From: Deltaproteobacteria bacterium
GTDB lineage: Bacteria > Myxococcota_C > UBA6777
Direction: 5' to 3'
DNA: 64,000 nt
NCBI GenBank assembly: GCA_002731275.1
Contig: PCBK01000081.1
Span: forward strand, 28,603 to 92,602
This document shows positions 34,826-43,605 of the stretch, piece after piece (the stretch's first letter is position 1; each line of letters begins with the position of its first letter). The translations under genes and the position numbers were made by a program. Under the pieces are notes generated by a model, which saw only the letters and a list, made by a program, of their open reading frames with translations, did no database searches and was not told where the DNA came from.

Positions 34826-35610
34826 ACACCTTGGGATTGTTGATGCGCAAAGAGCTCCTCTACCAGTGGCGGACACATCGACTGCTTATCTTCCTCTTAC
34901 TCGGGATCTCTGTCTCTTTACTCGCCTATTCACTCGAATTTGGCGCACGCTCGTTGTTTACACTGATCAAAGAGAGTACACCTGCTGGCGTCGACCTCTC
35001 CGTATTGGCCGACTTGTTCTCCCGTCCTCCTACGCTGGTCGGGTTGTCACAACGCTATCTCGAAAATATCTTTCTACTCTCCGTCGGTGTCGTCCTGATC
35101 GGAGGAGGTGGGTTCGCACAAGAGATCCAAAGTGGTGAGCTGACGCCGTTGTGGTCGCGACCTCTTCCACGCTTCCAGATCGTGTTGACACGTTGGGCTG
35201 CTGCGACCTTCTCTGCGTTCGTCGGGCTCTTCTGCTCGGCAATACTCTATCTCCTCTTCACGAGCCTACACTTTGAGACACCCAAGCTGCTTCCCTTCCT
35301 CCAGGTCTTGATGTGCCTGGGAAGCTCACTCGCTGTGTACACGGCGATTGTCGTCCTGGCGTCGACTCTCTCTCGTGGAACGGCAATGACCATTGGGATC
35401 GCCGGCGGAGGATTGTTGGCGACACAAGCCTTCGCCTTTTTGCCGTTCTTGTCGCGTCTCTCACCTCATCATCCTGCAGCCTTAGCGTCGACGCTCGCGT
35501 TTGGATTGGAGGCTTCATTATCGCCAGCCTGGGTGTATAGTGTGGCTGCGCTCTGGATGGTCGGGTGTTTGTTGTTGGCGACGTGGGTGTTGACAAAGAG
35601 GGAGGTGTGA
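34822..35610 (+). CDS. ABC transporter permease (ABC-2 type), first of two
   Basis: 262 aa. ATG 34822 overlaps the ATPase stop (ATGA), the sign of translational coupling. Six hydrophobic helices with the ABC-2 layout: N-terminal KELLYQWRTHRLLIFLLLG, a large loop, then IFLLSVGVVLIGGGGFAQEIQSGEL, where the GEL/ElxxGTL-like turn is typical. It forms a heterodimer with the next gene product by inference, since both are similar in size and start (LLxRKELxxQWRT). Confidence 0.9.
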   Translation: MNTLGLLMRKELLYQWRTHRLLIFLLLGISVSLLAYSLEFGARSLFTLIKESTPAGVDLSVLADLFSRPPTLVGLSQRYLENIFLLSVGVVLIGGGGFAQEIQSGELTPLWSRPLPRFQIVLTRWAAATFSAFVGLFCSAILYLLFTSLHFETPKLLPFLQVLMCLGSSLAVYTAIVVLASTLSRGTAMTIGIAGGGLLATQAFAFLPFLSRLSPHHPAALASTLAFGLEASLSPAWVYSVAALWMVGCLLLATWVLTKREV

Positions 35611-35611
35611 G

Positions 35612-36397
35612 ATGGAACACTTCGGATTACTCGTGCGAAAAGAGTTGATGTTCCAATGGCGGACTGGACGCATCGTGCTCTTTCTCTTGTTAGGTGCGGT
35701 GTTGTTGCAATCCTCTGCGGTCGTGGAGATCTTCTTGCCGTCCCTCATGTCCCTTATGTTAAAGCTCGAATCGCTCGAAAAAATCGGTCCCACGATCATG
35801 ATGTTCGATCGAGAGCCCTCTCTCTTGGGCGCGATGCAAGGGTATTACAAGAACTTCCTGTTTTTGTCCCTTGGGACGATCCTCGCGGGAGTTGGGAGTG
35901 TTGCTGGTGAACTTCGTGATGGAACATTGGCGACGATGCTGGTCCGGCCTGTCTCTCGTCTGCAGATCGTGATGGCCAAGTGGATTGGCCTGACTTGTAC
36001 GGCTTGGATCGGGTTGTTCTCCACTGGAGCGGCGATCTTTGTTATCTCATCGGTCTTCTGGGGCATCCCTGCGATCGGTCCCTTTGTGTTGGCTTTTGTG
36101 TTGCTCGCGCTGTTTTTGGCGATCTACGCGGCCATTGCGATTTTGGCATCTTCGTTGTCTTCAAATGTCTCTGTGGCGACGGGAATAGGACTCGCCTGTG
36201 TCTTGCTCAACAACATCCTTGGCTTTGTGCCCTATGTCTCTGCCTGGATCCCCGACGGATGCTACAAGATGGCGACTCATCTTTCATTTGGTACACCCAC
36301 ACAATACGCACCTGTCTGGAGCCTTGTGGTCAATGGATTGTGGCTCGTTGTGCTCCTGTACGCCGCACAATACGCCCTACAGAGAAAGGAGGCCTGA
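35612..36397 (+). CDS. ABC transporter permease (ABC-2 type), second of two
   Basis: 261 aa, ATG 35612 one nucleotide after the previous stop, with GGGAGG upstream. It is a paralogue of the preceding permease: the same start (LLVRKELMFQWRTGR), six membrane helices, and GELRDGTLATMLVRPVSRLQ, the cytoplasmic turn characteristic of ABC-2 permeases. Probably a heterodimer partner for the first permease, driven by the ATPase of the same operon. Confidence 0.9.
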   Translation: MEHFGLLVRKELMFQWRTGRIVLFLLLGAVLLQSSAVVEIFLPSLMSLMLKLESLEKIGPTIMMFDREPSLLGAMQGYYKNFLFLSLGTILAGVGSVAGELRDGTLATMLVRPVSRLQIVMAKWIGLTCTAWIGLFSTGAAIFVISSVFWGIPAIGPFVLAFVLLALFLAIYAAIAILASSLSSNVSVATGIGLACVLLNNILGFVPYVSAWIPDGCYKMATHLSFGTPTQYAPVWSLVVNGLWLVVLLYAAQYALQRKEA

Positions 36398-36398
36398 G

Positions 36399-38222
36399 AT
36401 GCGTCGCGTTGTCTATACTGTTCTATGTGCTTTGTGCCTATCACTTGTGGGGTGTTCTGCTCCAAAGATTCCGACTGAACAGGGGTGGAAAGAGGCGAAC
36501 GTACGGATGCAAATCAGCGTCGCCGACAACAGAGGCTGGCGAGAGAGCGGTGTGCTCGCCTGGAAGAAAACAAAAGACGAAGAAGGCGTCGCCTTCGAGC
36601 TGCGCGAAACACAGTACACACTCCCATCTCGTGAAGCTGACAAGACCAAAACCAAGACATTACACCATCACCTCTATCTACGTGCAAAACTCGGAGACAA
36701 AGGCAATATCAAAGGGTTTGATTCGCGACTTCGGACACCTGATGTTGATGAGCGCACCCAGCTTGATGGCAAGCAATACATGCGATACAAAGGGGTCGAA
36801 CGCCTCACATTCTCACTCTCCTCCAAACACACATGGATCTTACCTCGTGTCTATGGAATCATTCCGACAGGCTCGGAGCACATGGCCTTTTGGGTGTTGA
36901 TCGGCGAGTGGTTACAGCGACATCGAACGAAGATGCCTGGATATGTGGATGTTCAATTTTTGCGGCCTCGTCGTCTGATGCGTTGGCAGATCGTGGCGTT
37001 ACCGGTGACCAAGGTGCGTTGGAGAGGACGTCCTGTGATGGCGAATCGGTGGTTTCTTCAAGGACGTCGAAGTGCGGCGACATGTTGGTTCTCGCCAAAA
37101 GGAGAGCTGCTGCAGATACAAACGATGAGTACACGCCTCAAGAGAAAAGATGTCGAGCTCCCCACTCGTCTGCGTCGTTGGGAGGTTGGCAAGTATACGT
37201 CTGCTGATGTGGATATCACTGGTGGTGCGACAAAACCCTTGAAGGGGACACTCACGTTCCCCAAAAAAGACGCCAAAAAGAAGCTACCTGGGATCGTATT
37301 GATTCACGGTTCAGGTACGTCAGATAGGGATGGGAATGGCCCTGGACGACGAACGGATGTCTTTCGGAAGCTGGCGCAGCGTCTCTCTGCGAAGGGTTTT
37401 GTCGTGTTGCGTTTCGACAAAATGGGGAGCGGTGAGAGTGGTCTGCCGCCGCTTAAGAGGCGCAACGCAGAGGCGGAGTTTGATGACGTCGAAGCCGCGA
37501 CACGTACCCTGCAAAAACATCCGCGAGTGGATTCGCGCTGTGTCGGGCTATTAGGTCACTCTCAGGGAGGCTGGATCGCACCGATGATTGCGCAACGTGT
37601 CAAAGGAATTCGTTCGATCGCTGCGATGGGTGGACCTGTCCGCAAAGCCATCGATCTTTTGACAGACCAGATGCAGTACACGCTCAAAAATATAGACGCC
37701 TCCCCACGTGAACGACGCCATGCGATCGCGGCGCAGGCCTACTTTATGAAGAAGGTGCGTTTGTACATACAACAGCGCAAGTACGACGCGGAGACGAAGA
37801 AAAAGAAGGGGCAAAAAGCGTCGATTCATCCTGGAAGAGGGATGTTTTCGTCGGATGCTGTGGCTTCATGGCGAAAGGCGCTCGCGAAGTTGTCTGCAGC
37901 AGGAGCACAAAAGCGCTGGGTAGCTGCCCACTCTTATCCCGATCCTGTCGAGCGTCTCAGGCAGTTGAATGTCCCCATGTTCTTTTTGTACGGTGGCAAA
38001 GACTTTCAAGTGCCTCCTGGTCCCGAGCTGAAGGTGCTCAAGTCACTCACATCCAAACAAAAGCTGGTGGAGACGAAGGTCATCAAAGGGGTGGACCATT
38101 TGTTTACGAAGGTCACTGGTGTGTCGACTGTTGCGAGTTACTATGACCCGCGAAAGGAGATGGATGACCGGGCGATCGATGCGTTCATTCAATGGTTTGG
38201 AAAAACACTTCGTTGTCCCTAG
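36399..38222 (+). CDS. lipoprotein alpha/beta hydrolase
   Basis: 607 aa. ATG 36399 follows GGAGG and starts one nucleotide after the permease stop. The lipobox LSLVGC puts Cys 19 at the mature end. Residues about 20-280 are a beta-rich domain without a clear family. Residues about 285-607 are an alpha/beta hydrolase: oxyanion-type IVLIHGSGTSDRDG, the nucleophile elbow GHSQGG with Ser 388, a likely acid in FLYGGKDFQVPPG and His in GVDHLFTK. It resembles S9/dienelactone-hydrolase-like esterases. Envelope-anchored and co-transcribed with an ABC exporter, it may process the exported substrate; that is inference. Confidence 0.85.
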   Translation: MRRVVYTVLCALCLSLVGCSAPKIPTEQGWKEANVRMQISVADNRGWRESGVLAWKKTKDEEGVAFELRETQYTLPSREADKTKTKTLHHHLYLRAKLGDKGNIKGFDSRLRTPDVDERTQLDGKQYMRYKGVERLTFSLSSKHTWILPRVYGIIPTGSEHMAFWVLIGEWLQRHRTKMPGYVDVQFLRPRRLMRWQIVALPVTKVRWRGRPVMANRWFLQGRRSAATCWFSPKGELLQIQTMSTRLKRKDVELPTRLRRWEVGKYTSADVDITGGATKPLKGTLTFPKKDAKKKLPGIVLIHGSGTSDRDGNGPGRRTDVFRKLAQRLSAKGFVVLRFDKMGSGESGLPPLKRRNAEAEFDDVEAATRTLQKHPRVDSRCVGLLGHSQGGWIAPMIAQRVKGIRSIAAMGGPVRKAIDLLTDQMQYTLKNIDASPRERRHAIAAQAYFMKKVRLYIQQRKYDAETKKKKGQKASIHPGRGMFSSDAVASWRKALAKLSAAGAQKRWVAAHSYPDPVERLRQLNVPMFFLYGGKDFQVPPGPELKVLKSLTSKQKLVETKVIKGVDHLFTKVTGVSTVASYYDPRKEMDDRAIDAFIQWFGKTLRCP

Positions 38223-38228
38223 ACAGCC

Positions 38229-40862
38229 TCACACAAACAGGACTTCTTCCCAGTGGTGTTGGAGGCGTTCGAGGACGTTATGTTGGAGGAGGTCGACGAG
38301 GGGAGCCCACTGCTCTTTGGCCTGTTTGATAATGTCTCGCTCCTTGGACTGGTCAGCGTCTTTGTTTCGTTGCTCGTACTCCTCAATCTCATCGAGTTTG
38401 CTGACAAAGAGCTGATTGATTTCGTTTACAAAAACAAACAACTCCTCTAGCTCATCGTGTACCTCAAAGGATGTGGGGTTTTGTTGCACCTCCTGCTGGA
38501 GGGTGTGTATGTGCTCGGACAGCGGTGCATGTGCATGTGCGAATGCGTCGGCGTGCCACGCCATCTTGTCTGTAAAGATAAACGATGACTCCTTGAATGA
38601 TTCGAGGAGTGTGCCTTGAAGTGAGCGTTTGAGATTGGAGGGAGGATCGTATGTCAGTGAGAGCGCGCATATATGGCGAAGGTCTCTGTCTTCATCTTTG
38701 TCATGCATGATGTCTGTCAAGGCTTGGAAGACACCAGGTTGGTCGATTTTGTATCGGCAGCTTCGTGCGGCGTCTTTGCGGCGGTAGTGGGCGCTGCTAT
38801 GGGATAGGTCTTTTCCCTTAAGTGTATCGAGCAAGAGCTCCAGAAATGCCGGATCTTCCGAGTGATGAAAGATCTCCATAAAGGGCTCTGTGTTGAACTT
38901 GTTGGAAGAGGATTGGATGTCCTCCCTCATGATGTCGAGGAGTTGGGGGTGTTTGGATGCAGCCATAGCCTGAAGAGCTTCACCACGTACATCCCACGAA
39001 GACGCATCCAATGAATCGACGAGTTCGTCTTGAAATCCTTCAATGTGAAATTGTTGGATGCCACGTAGTCCCAGTGAGAGCATCTTTTCGACGGTGTACC
39101 TGTCACAATCTGGATCTTTGAACTGGACATGCGCGCGTTCGAAGAGCGCCCGAAAGTGTGGTGCTGCGGTCGGTTCATTGAAGGTCAAGAGCGCCTCGAA
39201 GAGGACCTCTTGTGTCCAGATACTGTCTGTTTGTTCGAGCTTCTCGATGATCAGCGGGAGCGCTTGTTTGGCGTCGAGCTGTGTGAGCGTTCTGACAAGT
39301 GTATGGATGTTGGAAGGTTCTTCTTTGCGGAGCTCTTCGAGGAGAAGAGGGATCGCCTCCTGGACGTTGTATTCTCCGAGGATATCGTGGATGCGCCATG
39401 CCGAGAGATGTGCATGACGTCCTTCTTGCATACGTTGGAGGATATGTCGACCAAGCCCTTTGGCTTTGAGATGGGAGAGAGAGGTGAGGACTTCATCTGC
39501 GACTTGTGGTTCAGAGTCGTCGAGTGTGTCGAAGAGTGCTCCAATGGCTTTTGGAGACTCATTGAAGCGTAGCGCTTCAGCAGCGCGTTTGCGCTCGGTT
39601 ACGTCATCGCTCTGGAGCAAGTCGATGATGGGTTGCACGACACCAAAGGTGTTGAGTACACGAGCTGCTTCGTAGAGCACGGAGTGGTTTTGGAGTGTCC
39701 GTGAGAATGCGTTGATGAGGATAGGGGTGGCGTCCTCTTTTGGGTAATGGGCAAGGGCTTTGACTGCGTTGAGGACGGACGTATCGTAGATCTCTTCTTG
39801 CCAGATCGCCTTCTCCAAGAAGGGGAGCGAGTCTGGGTGGGCTTGCTCACCAAGAGTTTTCGCGATCTCACCGCGGATGTACCACTCATTGTCGTCGATG
39901 TCTTCGTGCTCGTCGATGTGCAGTAGTTCCCTGTGTAAGATGTCGCGTGCTTCGGGTGTATTTGTCTCGGCGAGCATCTTCACGTAATCACATCGGCGAG
40001 TCCATTCATCGTGGCGTCTGTGCAATTCGTCTCCGAGTTGTGCGATCGCGCCCTGTGGATCGAGCTTGCGCCAGGATTCGAGCAGGCGACCTTTGTCGTA
40101 TCCGTACAGCCGTTCATATGCGTTTTGTATCTCTTCGGAGATGTCTGTGATGTTTTCGAACGTGAGCCATACCTCCAATAACTCGAACTTTTTGTAAAAT
40201 TGGCTGTTACTGAGGAGCTCTTGGATAACTGGAATGGCGGCTTGATGTTGTTGTTTGGCCAGTCCTTTGGCTGCGATGATCCTGTTTGCGTCCGACTGGT
40301 TGTTGTTTTCGAGGAACGTCATCAAGTACGCGGTGCTCTCGGAATGGGCTTGCTCTGCGAGGGCTGTGAGCCATGCTGCTTGTTTGGCTGTGGCAGTATC
40401 CTGGTCTGTCGTCATGAGCGCTTCGAGGAGTGGTGCCATGACGTCCTCTGAAGATGCTTGTTGTCCGATGAGAAGGCTGATTTTTTGTCGTGTATTGCGA
40501 TGCGTTTCAGGATGGAGTAGTTGTTGGAGGAGAGGAGGTGTGAAGGATGTTTGATAGCTTGTCTCATCGAGGATGTCGAGCAGACGATTGTGTTCTTTGT
40601 CGATGTGCGCTGTGATATATGTCAGCAGAGCACCAAATCCGTCGAGTTGTTCGAATGCGTAACACAGCGCTTTTTTGTACTCTTGGGTTTGATATCGCTG
40701 GGCTTCTTTGATTAGGAGTGTGAGCGTCTCTGTGCGCGAGGACGTTTGCAGGACCTCTGCCATGTCTCCGAGGGCGCGCGCTGCGAGCGCTCGTTGTCGA
40801 AGAATAGGACTACTCAGCCGTTTGATGTGTTTACGGTATTCTTCTGTGAGAGGTCGTTGCAT
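38229..40862 (-). CDS. HEAT-repeat protein
   Basis: 877 aa, ATG 40862, with only a weak AAAGAG upstream. It is made of tandem helix pairs of HEAT/PBS type through most of its length, such as RQRALAARALGDMAEVL, NRIIAAKGLAKQQHQAAIPVIQELL, KRAAEALRFNESPKAIGALFDTLDD and VRGEALQAMAASKHPQLLDIM. No signal peptide or membrane helix, so probably cytoplasmic. It forms a curved scaffold for protein partners. The C-terminal 150 residues are helical and charged, with few clear repeats. Convergent with the hydrolase gene (6 bp gap). It has no obvious operon partner. Confidence 0.87.
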   Translation of the reverse strand: MQRPLTEEYRKHIKRLSSPILRQRALAARALGDMAEVLQTSSRTETLTLLIKEAQRYQTQEYKKALCYAFEQLDGFGALLTYITAHIDKEHNRLLDILDETSYQTSFTPPLLQQLLHPETHRNTRQKISLLIGQQASSEDVMAPLLEALMTTDQDTATAKQAAWLTALAEQAHSESTAYLMTFLENNNQSDANRIIAAKGLAKQQHQAAIPVIQELLSNSQFYKKFELLEVWLTFENITDISEEIQNAYERLYGYDKGRLLESWRKLDPQGAIAQLGDELHRRHDEWTRRCDYVKMLAETNTPEARDILHRELLHIDEHEDIDDNEWYIRGEIAKTLGEQAHPDSLPFLEKAIWQEEIYDTSVLNAVKALAHYPKEDATPILINAFSRTLQNHSVLYEAARVLNTFGVVQPIIDLLQSDDVTERKRAAEALRFNESPKAIGALFDTLDDSEPQVADEVLTSLSHLKAKGLGRHILQRMQEGRHAHLSAWRIHDILGEYNVQEAIPLLLEELRKEEPSNIHTLVRTLTQLDAKQALPLIIEKLEQTDSIWTQEVLFEALLTFNEPTAAPHFRALFERAHVQFKDPDCDRYTVEKMLSLGLRGIQQFHIEGFQDELVDSLDASSWDVRGEALQAMAASKHPQLLDIMREDIQSSSNKFNTEPFMEIFHHSEDPAFLELLLDTLKGKDLSHSSAHYRRKDAARSCRYKIDQPGVFQALTDIMHDKDEDRDLRHICALSLTYDPPSNLKRSLQGTLLESFKESSFIFTDKMAWHADAFAHAHAPLSEHIHTLQQEVQQNPTSFEVHDELEELFVFVNEINQLFVSKLDEIEEYEQRNKDADQSKERDIIKQAKEQWAPLVDLLQHNVLERLQHHWEEVLFV

Positions 40863-41255
40863 TGTCTACTCTTTGGTTTGGTGTCATTGGGGGTCTTTGT
40901 TGTTATCTGCTTTCGATGAGGAGCGCAAGAGGAACCTTGGGAGAGTCACTTCTTTCGAGGAGAATGCAGGACAGACAGCGGGGAGGAGTTTGCATCTCTG
41001 TCTATGAGTTGCGCTTTTTTTGAGAGGGTTGTAAGATTTTTTCTTTTTGAAGAATGTTGTTTTTTCTTTGTGTAGACGTTTTTTTACGTTCTCTTCTGGG
41101 AGATGTTCTCTCTGTATGGTGTGTTATAGAGAGGGGTTTTTCATTGACAACGGGTATATGCCATGACACGATATACGTTGGTGGAGTTGTTGCAACAAAG
41201 AGTCATGTGAATGTGATGTTTGCGTGATTTTGAAGCAATTTTGGGAGTCACTGAC
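40863..41255. other. AT-rich intergenic region
   Basis: 393 bp between divergent genes, with T-rich tracts (TTTTTTCTTTTTGAAG, TTGTTTTTTCTTTG around 41035-41070). It likely holds promoters for the HEAT gene and the histidine kinase gene, but no clear -35/-10 pair was chosen. GGGAG for the kinase start is near 41244-41248. Confidence 0.4.
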
Positions 41256-43085
41256 ATGGACAATACGCCTCGTACACTTTCTACACTTTGGGGACTCAAT
41301 CAAAAAGTATTCGAATTCTTTTTGCATCCAAAGATACTCTCTGGTGATGCTGAGATCTTGAGGAAGTCAAAACTTCTCGTAGGGTTCACGATTGGATTGT
41401 GTGTTCTCTCCTTATTCGGAGTGTTTCGGCTCTCAACGCCTTGGAATCATTTCTATTCATTGAGTATTTACCTGAGTTTGATTGTCCATTGTGTCAACCT
41501 CCTTTTCATGCGGAAGATTGGCTCGTTTTACTTCTCCTCGTTGCTGCTTCTTTTGTTTATGTTCTCAACGACAAACATGATGATTTTCTACACAGGGGGG
41601 CTGTCCTCTACAGGACTCTTTTGGGGTGCGATCATTCCGTTGGTCAGTGTTTTGTTTGTGGGGATGCGTGTGGGGGTTGTTTTTGCGCTGCTCCATGTCT
41701 TGGGAAGTATCACTCTCTTCTTTTTCTTCCCAAAAGGAGAGAGCATGGCTGGTTTTCAGATCAGCACAACGGATCTTCTTTTTAACCAAATCACATATGT
41801 GTTTTTGCTCATGTTGCTAGGAGGGTTGTCCGAGAGATCCAGGATCAAAGCCATCAGCGCGTTGAAACAATCCATTCAAAAGAGTCACGAGCTGACCCGT
41901 CAAAGAGACGCGGCCAAGCTCGCGAGTATCGCAAAATCTGAGTTTTTGGCGACGATGAGCCATGAGTTACGTACACCACTGAACGCGATCATTGGCTACG
42001 CCGAGATGTTGGAGGAAGATCTGGAGGATGAGCGAGAGGATTACGCGCAAGATGCGAGCAAAATCCACACCGCTGGGAACCATCTGCTCACGTTGATTAA
42101 CGATCTCCTCGATATCACAGAGATCGAAGCTGGAAAAACGAAGTTTGTCCCAGAGCACTTTTCACCTGATGAGCTCATCGAAGAGCTTAAGGGACTCATG
42201 CCCCCACTGCTCAAACCAAATGAAAATACACTGGAGATCAAAGAGGTCGATCCATTCATCTCGATGTTTGGGGATCGACACAAAATACGTCAGTGCCTGC
42301 TCAATTTGTTGAGCAATGCGTGTAAATTTACCCACAACGGTACCATTACACTCTCCGTTGTGGTGAAAGATGATTCCGATGATGAAGCGCCTCGTATTGA
42401 GTTCCGTGTCCAAGACACAGGGATTGGGATGAGTGAGGAAGAGATGGCGCGTCTTTTCGAGAAGTTTGAGCAGGGAGACAACTCGACGACTCGAAAATAT
42501 GGAGGGACCGGTCTCGGTCTCGCGATTACGAGAAACTTTGCCCGGCTTATGGGCGGGGATGTTTGGTGCGAAAGTGAAAAAGACAAGGGCTCAACTTTTA
42601 CATTCCAACTTCCGCTTTATCACTCGTTTCCAGAAGAATACCTGCCCAATCCTCTGCTCTCAGCGCCTTCTCTTGCGGAGACAGTGCCCCAAAAGAACAA
42701 CACTTCCAATACGATCCTGGTCATCGACGACGATCCTGCCTTCCTTGAGATTATGATGCGCTTTCTCACGCACGAAGGCTACAGGGTGGTGATGACATCG
42801 AGTGGGATGGAGGGGATCAATATCGCGAAAGCTCTTCGGCCGCTGGCGATCCTCCTTGACGTCAACATGCCTGAAATGGACGGCTGGCACGTCCTCAGTG
42901 AGCTCAAGGATACACCAGAGATCGCACACACCCCAATCCTCATGGTGTCAGTCCTCAAAGAGTTACAAAAGAAAGAAGCGATTGGTGCATCCGGTCTCAT
43001 CACAAAACCCATCCAACGTGAGCTGCTCCTCGAAACCATCCGCACACATACACACCAAGACCACAACACCATGCACATCACCTAG
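41256..43085 (+). CDS. hybrid sensor histidine kinase with receiver domain
   Basis: 609 aa. ATG 41256 has GGGAG 7 nt upstream; an in-frame TTG at 41220 has none. About six N-terminal membrane helices form the sensor (residues about 35-210). The HisKA region has [17 protein letters not shown] with phospho-acceptor His 236. The ATPase part has the N-box [16 protein letters not shown] and [11 protein letters not shown]-terminal receiver domain follows with phospho-acceptor Asp 535 in [11 protein letters not shown], acidic IDDDP and Lys in ITKPI. The receiver may make an internal phosphorelay. No separate regulator gene is adjacent. Confidence 0.92.
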   Translation: MDNTPRTLSTLWGLNQKVFEFFLHPKILSGDAEILRKSKLLVGFTIGLCVLSLFGVFRLSTPWNHFYSLSIYLSLIVHCVNLLFMRKIGSFYFSSLLLLLFMFSTTNMMIFYTGGLSSTGLFWGAIIPLVSVLFVGMRVGVVFALLHVLGSITLFFFFPKGESMAGFQISTTDLLFNQITYVFLLMLLGGLSERSRIKAISALKQSIQKSHELTRQRDAAKLASIAKSEFLATMSHELRTPLNAIIGYAEMLEEDLEDEREDYAQDASKIHTAGNHLLTLINDLLDITEIEAGKTKFVPEHFSPDELIEELKGLMPPLLKPNENTLEIKEVDPFISMFGDRHKIRQCLLNLLSNACKFTHNGTITLSVVVKDDSDDEAPRIEFRVQDTGIGMSEEEMARLFEKFEQGDNSTTRKYGGTGLGLAITRNFARLMGGDVWCESEKDKGSTFTFQLPLYHSFPEEYLPNPLLSAPSLAETVPQKNNTSNTILVIDDDPAFLEIMMRFLTHEGYRVVMTSSGMEGINIAKALRPLAILLDVNMPEMDGWHVLSELKDTPEIAHTPILMVSVLKELQKKEAIGASGLITKPIQRELLLETIRTHTHQDHNTMHIT

Positions 43086-43596
43086 GGGAGGTGCGTTGGA
43101 TGACATGAAACAATGTAGAGATGTCTATCGCTCCATCAATTCGGAGCGTCGGTGTCTTGTCTTCGACGAGGTAGATGACCGGTGTCGCCACAACACCCCA
43201 TTGTTGTTGTTGGAGGCTCGTGGGGCGTCCAAAAGGCCATCTGGGATAATGTGCACCAGCCATCCTGGCACCCAAACAATGTTTGGTGTCTGTCCACATC
43301 AACACCGGCGTCAGAGAGTATTGGCGGAGTTTTTTTGGAGCGCGTGTCAGCTGCTCCATCAGCGTATGGCAATGTGTGCACCATCGGCTGGCAAAGATCA
43401 GCAAGAGACGTTTCCCTTTTGGGCGCCCCGAACACATACGGGGTAGGGGAGGGGGTTGTTGCATCCGCAATGGACGAACACGTGCCTGTCGTGTTGATGT
43501 TTTTGTGTTTGTACAGCCTTGTTGCAAGAACGATACAACCAGCACAAACCTGCACATTGAGCGGAGGAGGGAGCGAGGCGTTATGTCGTGTGTCAC
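43078..43596 (-). CDS. thioredoxin-like lipoprotein
   Basis: 172 aa. A GTG start at 43596 has GAGGGA 6 nt upstream. The N-terminal hydrophobic part ends in LQQGC, a lipobox-like site (Cys 28). Residues about 60-172 have a thioredoxin-like fold: [16 protein letters not shown] with a CxxC active site (CTHC) and the cis-Pro motif [11 protein letters not shown] periplasmic or outer-membrane-facing thiol oxidoreductase is inferred. It follows the TonB-receptor gene by 9 nt in the same direction and overlaps the convergent kinase gene by 8 nt. The receptor has a CxxC pair in its plug, a possible redox substrate. Confidence 0.83.
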   Translation of the reverse strand: MTHDITPRSLLRSMCRFVLVVSFLQQGCTNTKTSTRQARVRPLRMQQPPPLPRMCSGRPKGKRLLLIFASRWCTHCHTLMEQLTRAPKKLRQYSLTPVLMWTDTKHCLGARMAGAHYPRWPFGRPTSLQQQQWGVVATPVIYLVEDKTPTLRIDGAIDISTLFHVIQRTSPR

Positions 43597-43605
43597 GATG
43601 GTCCC

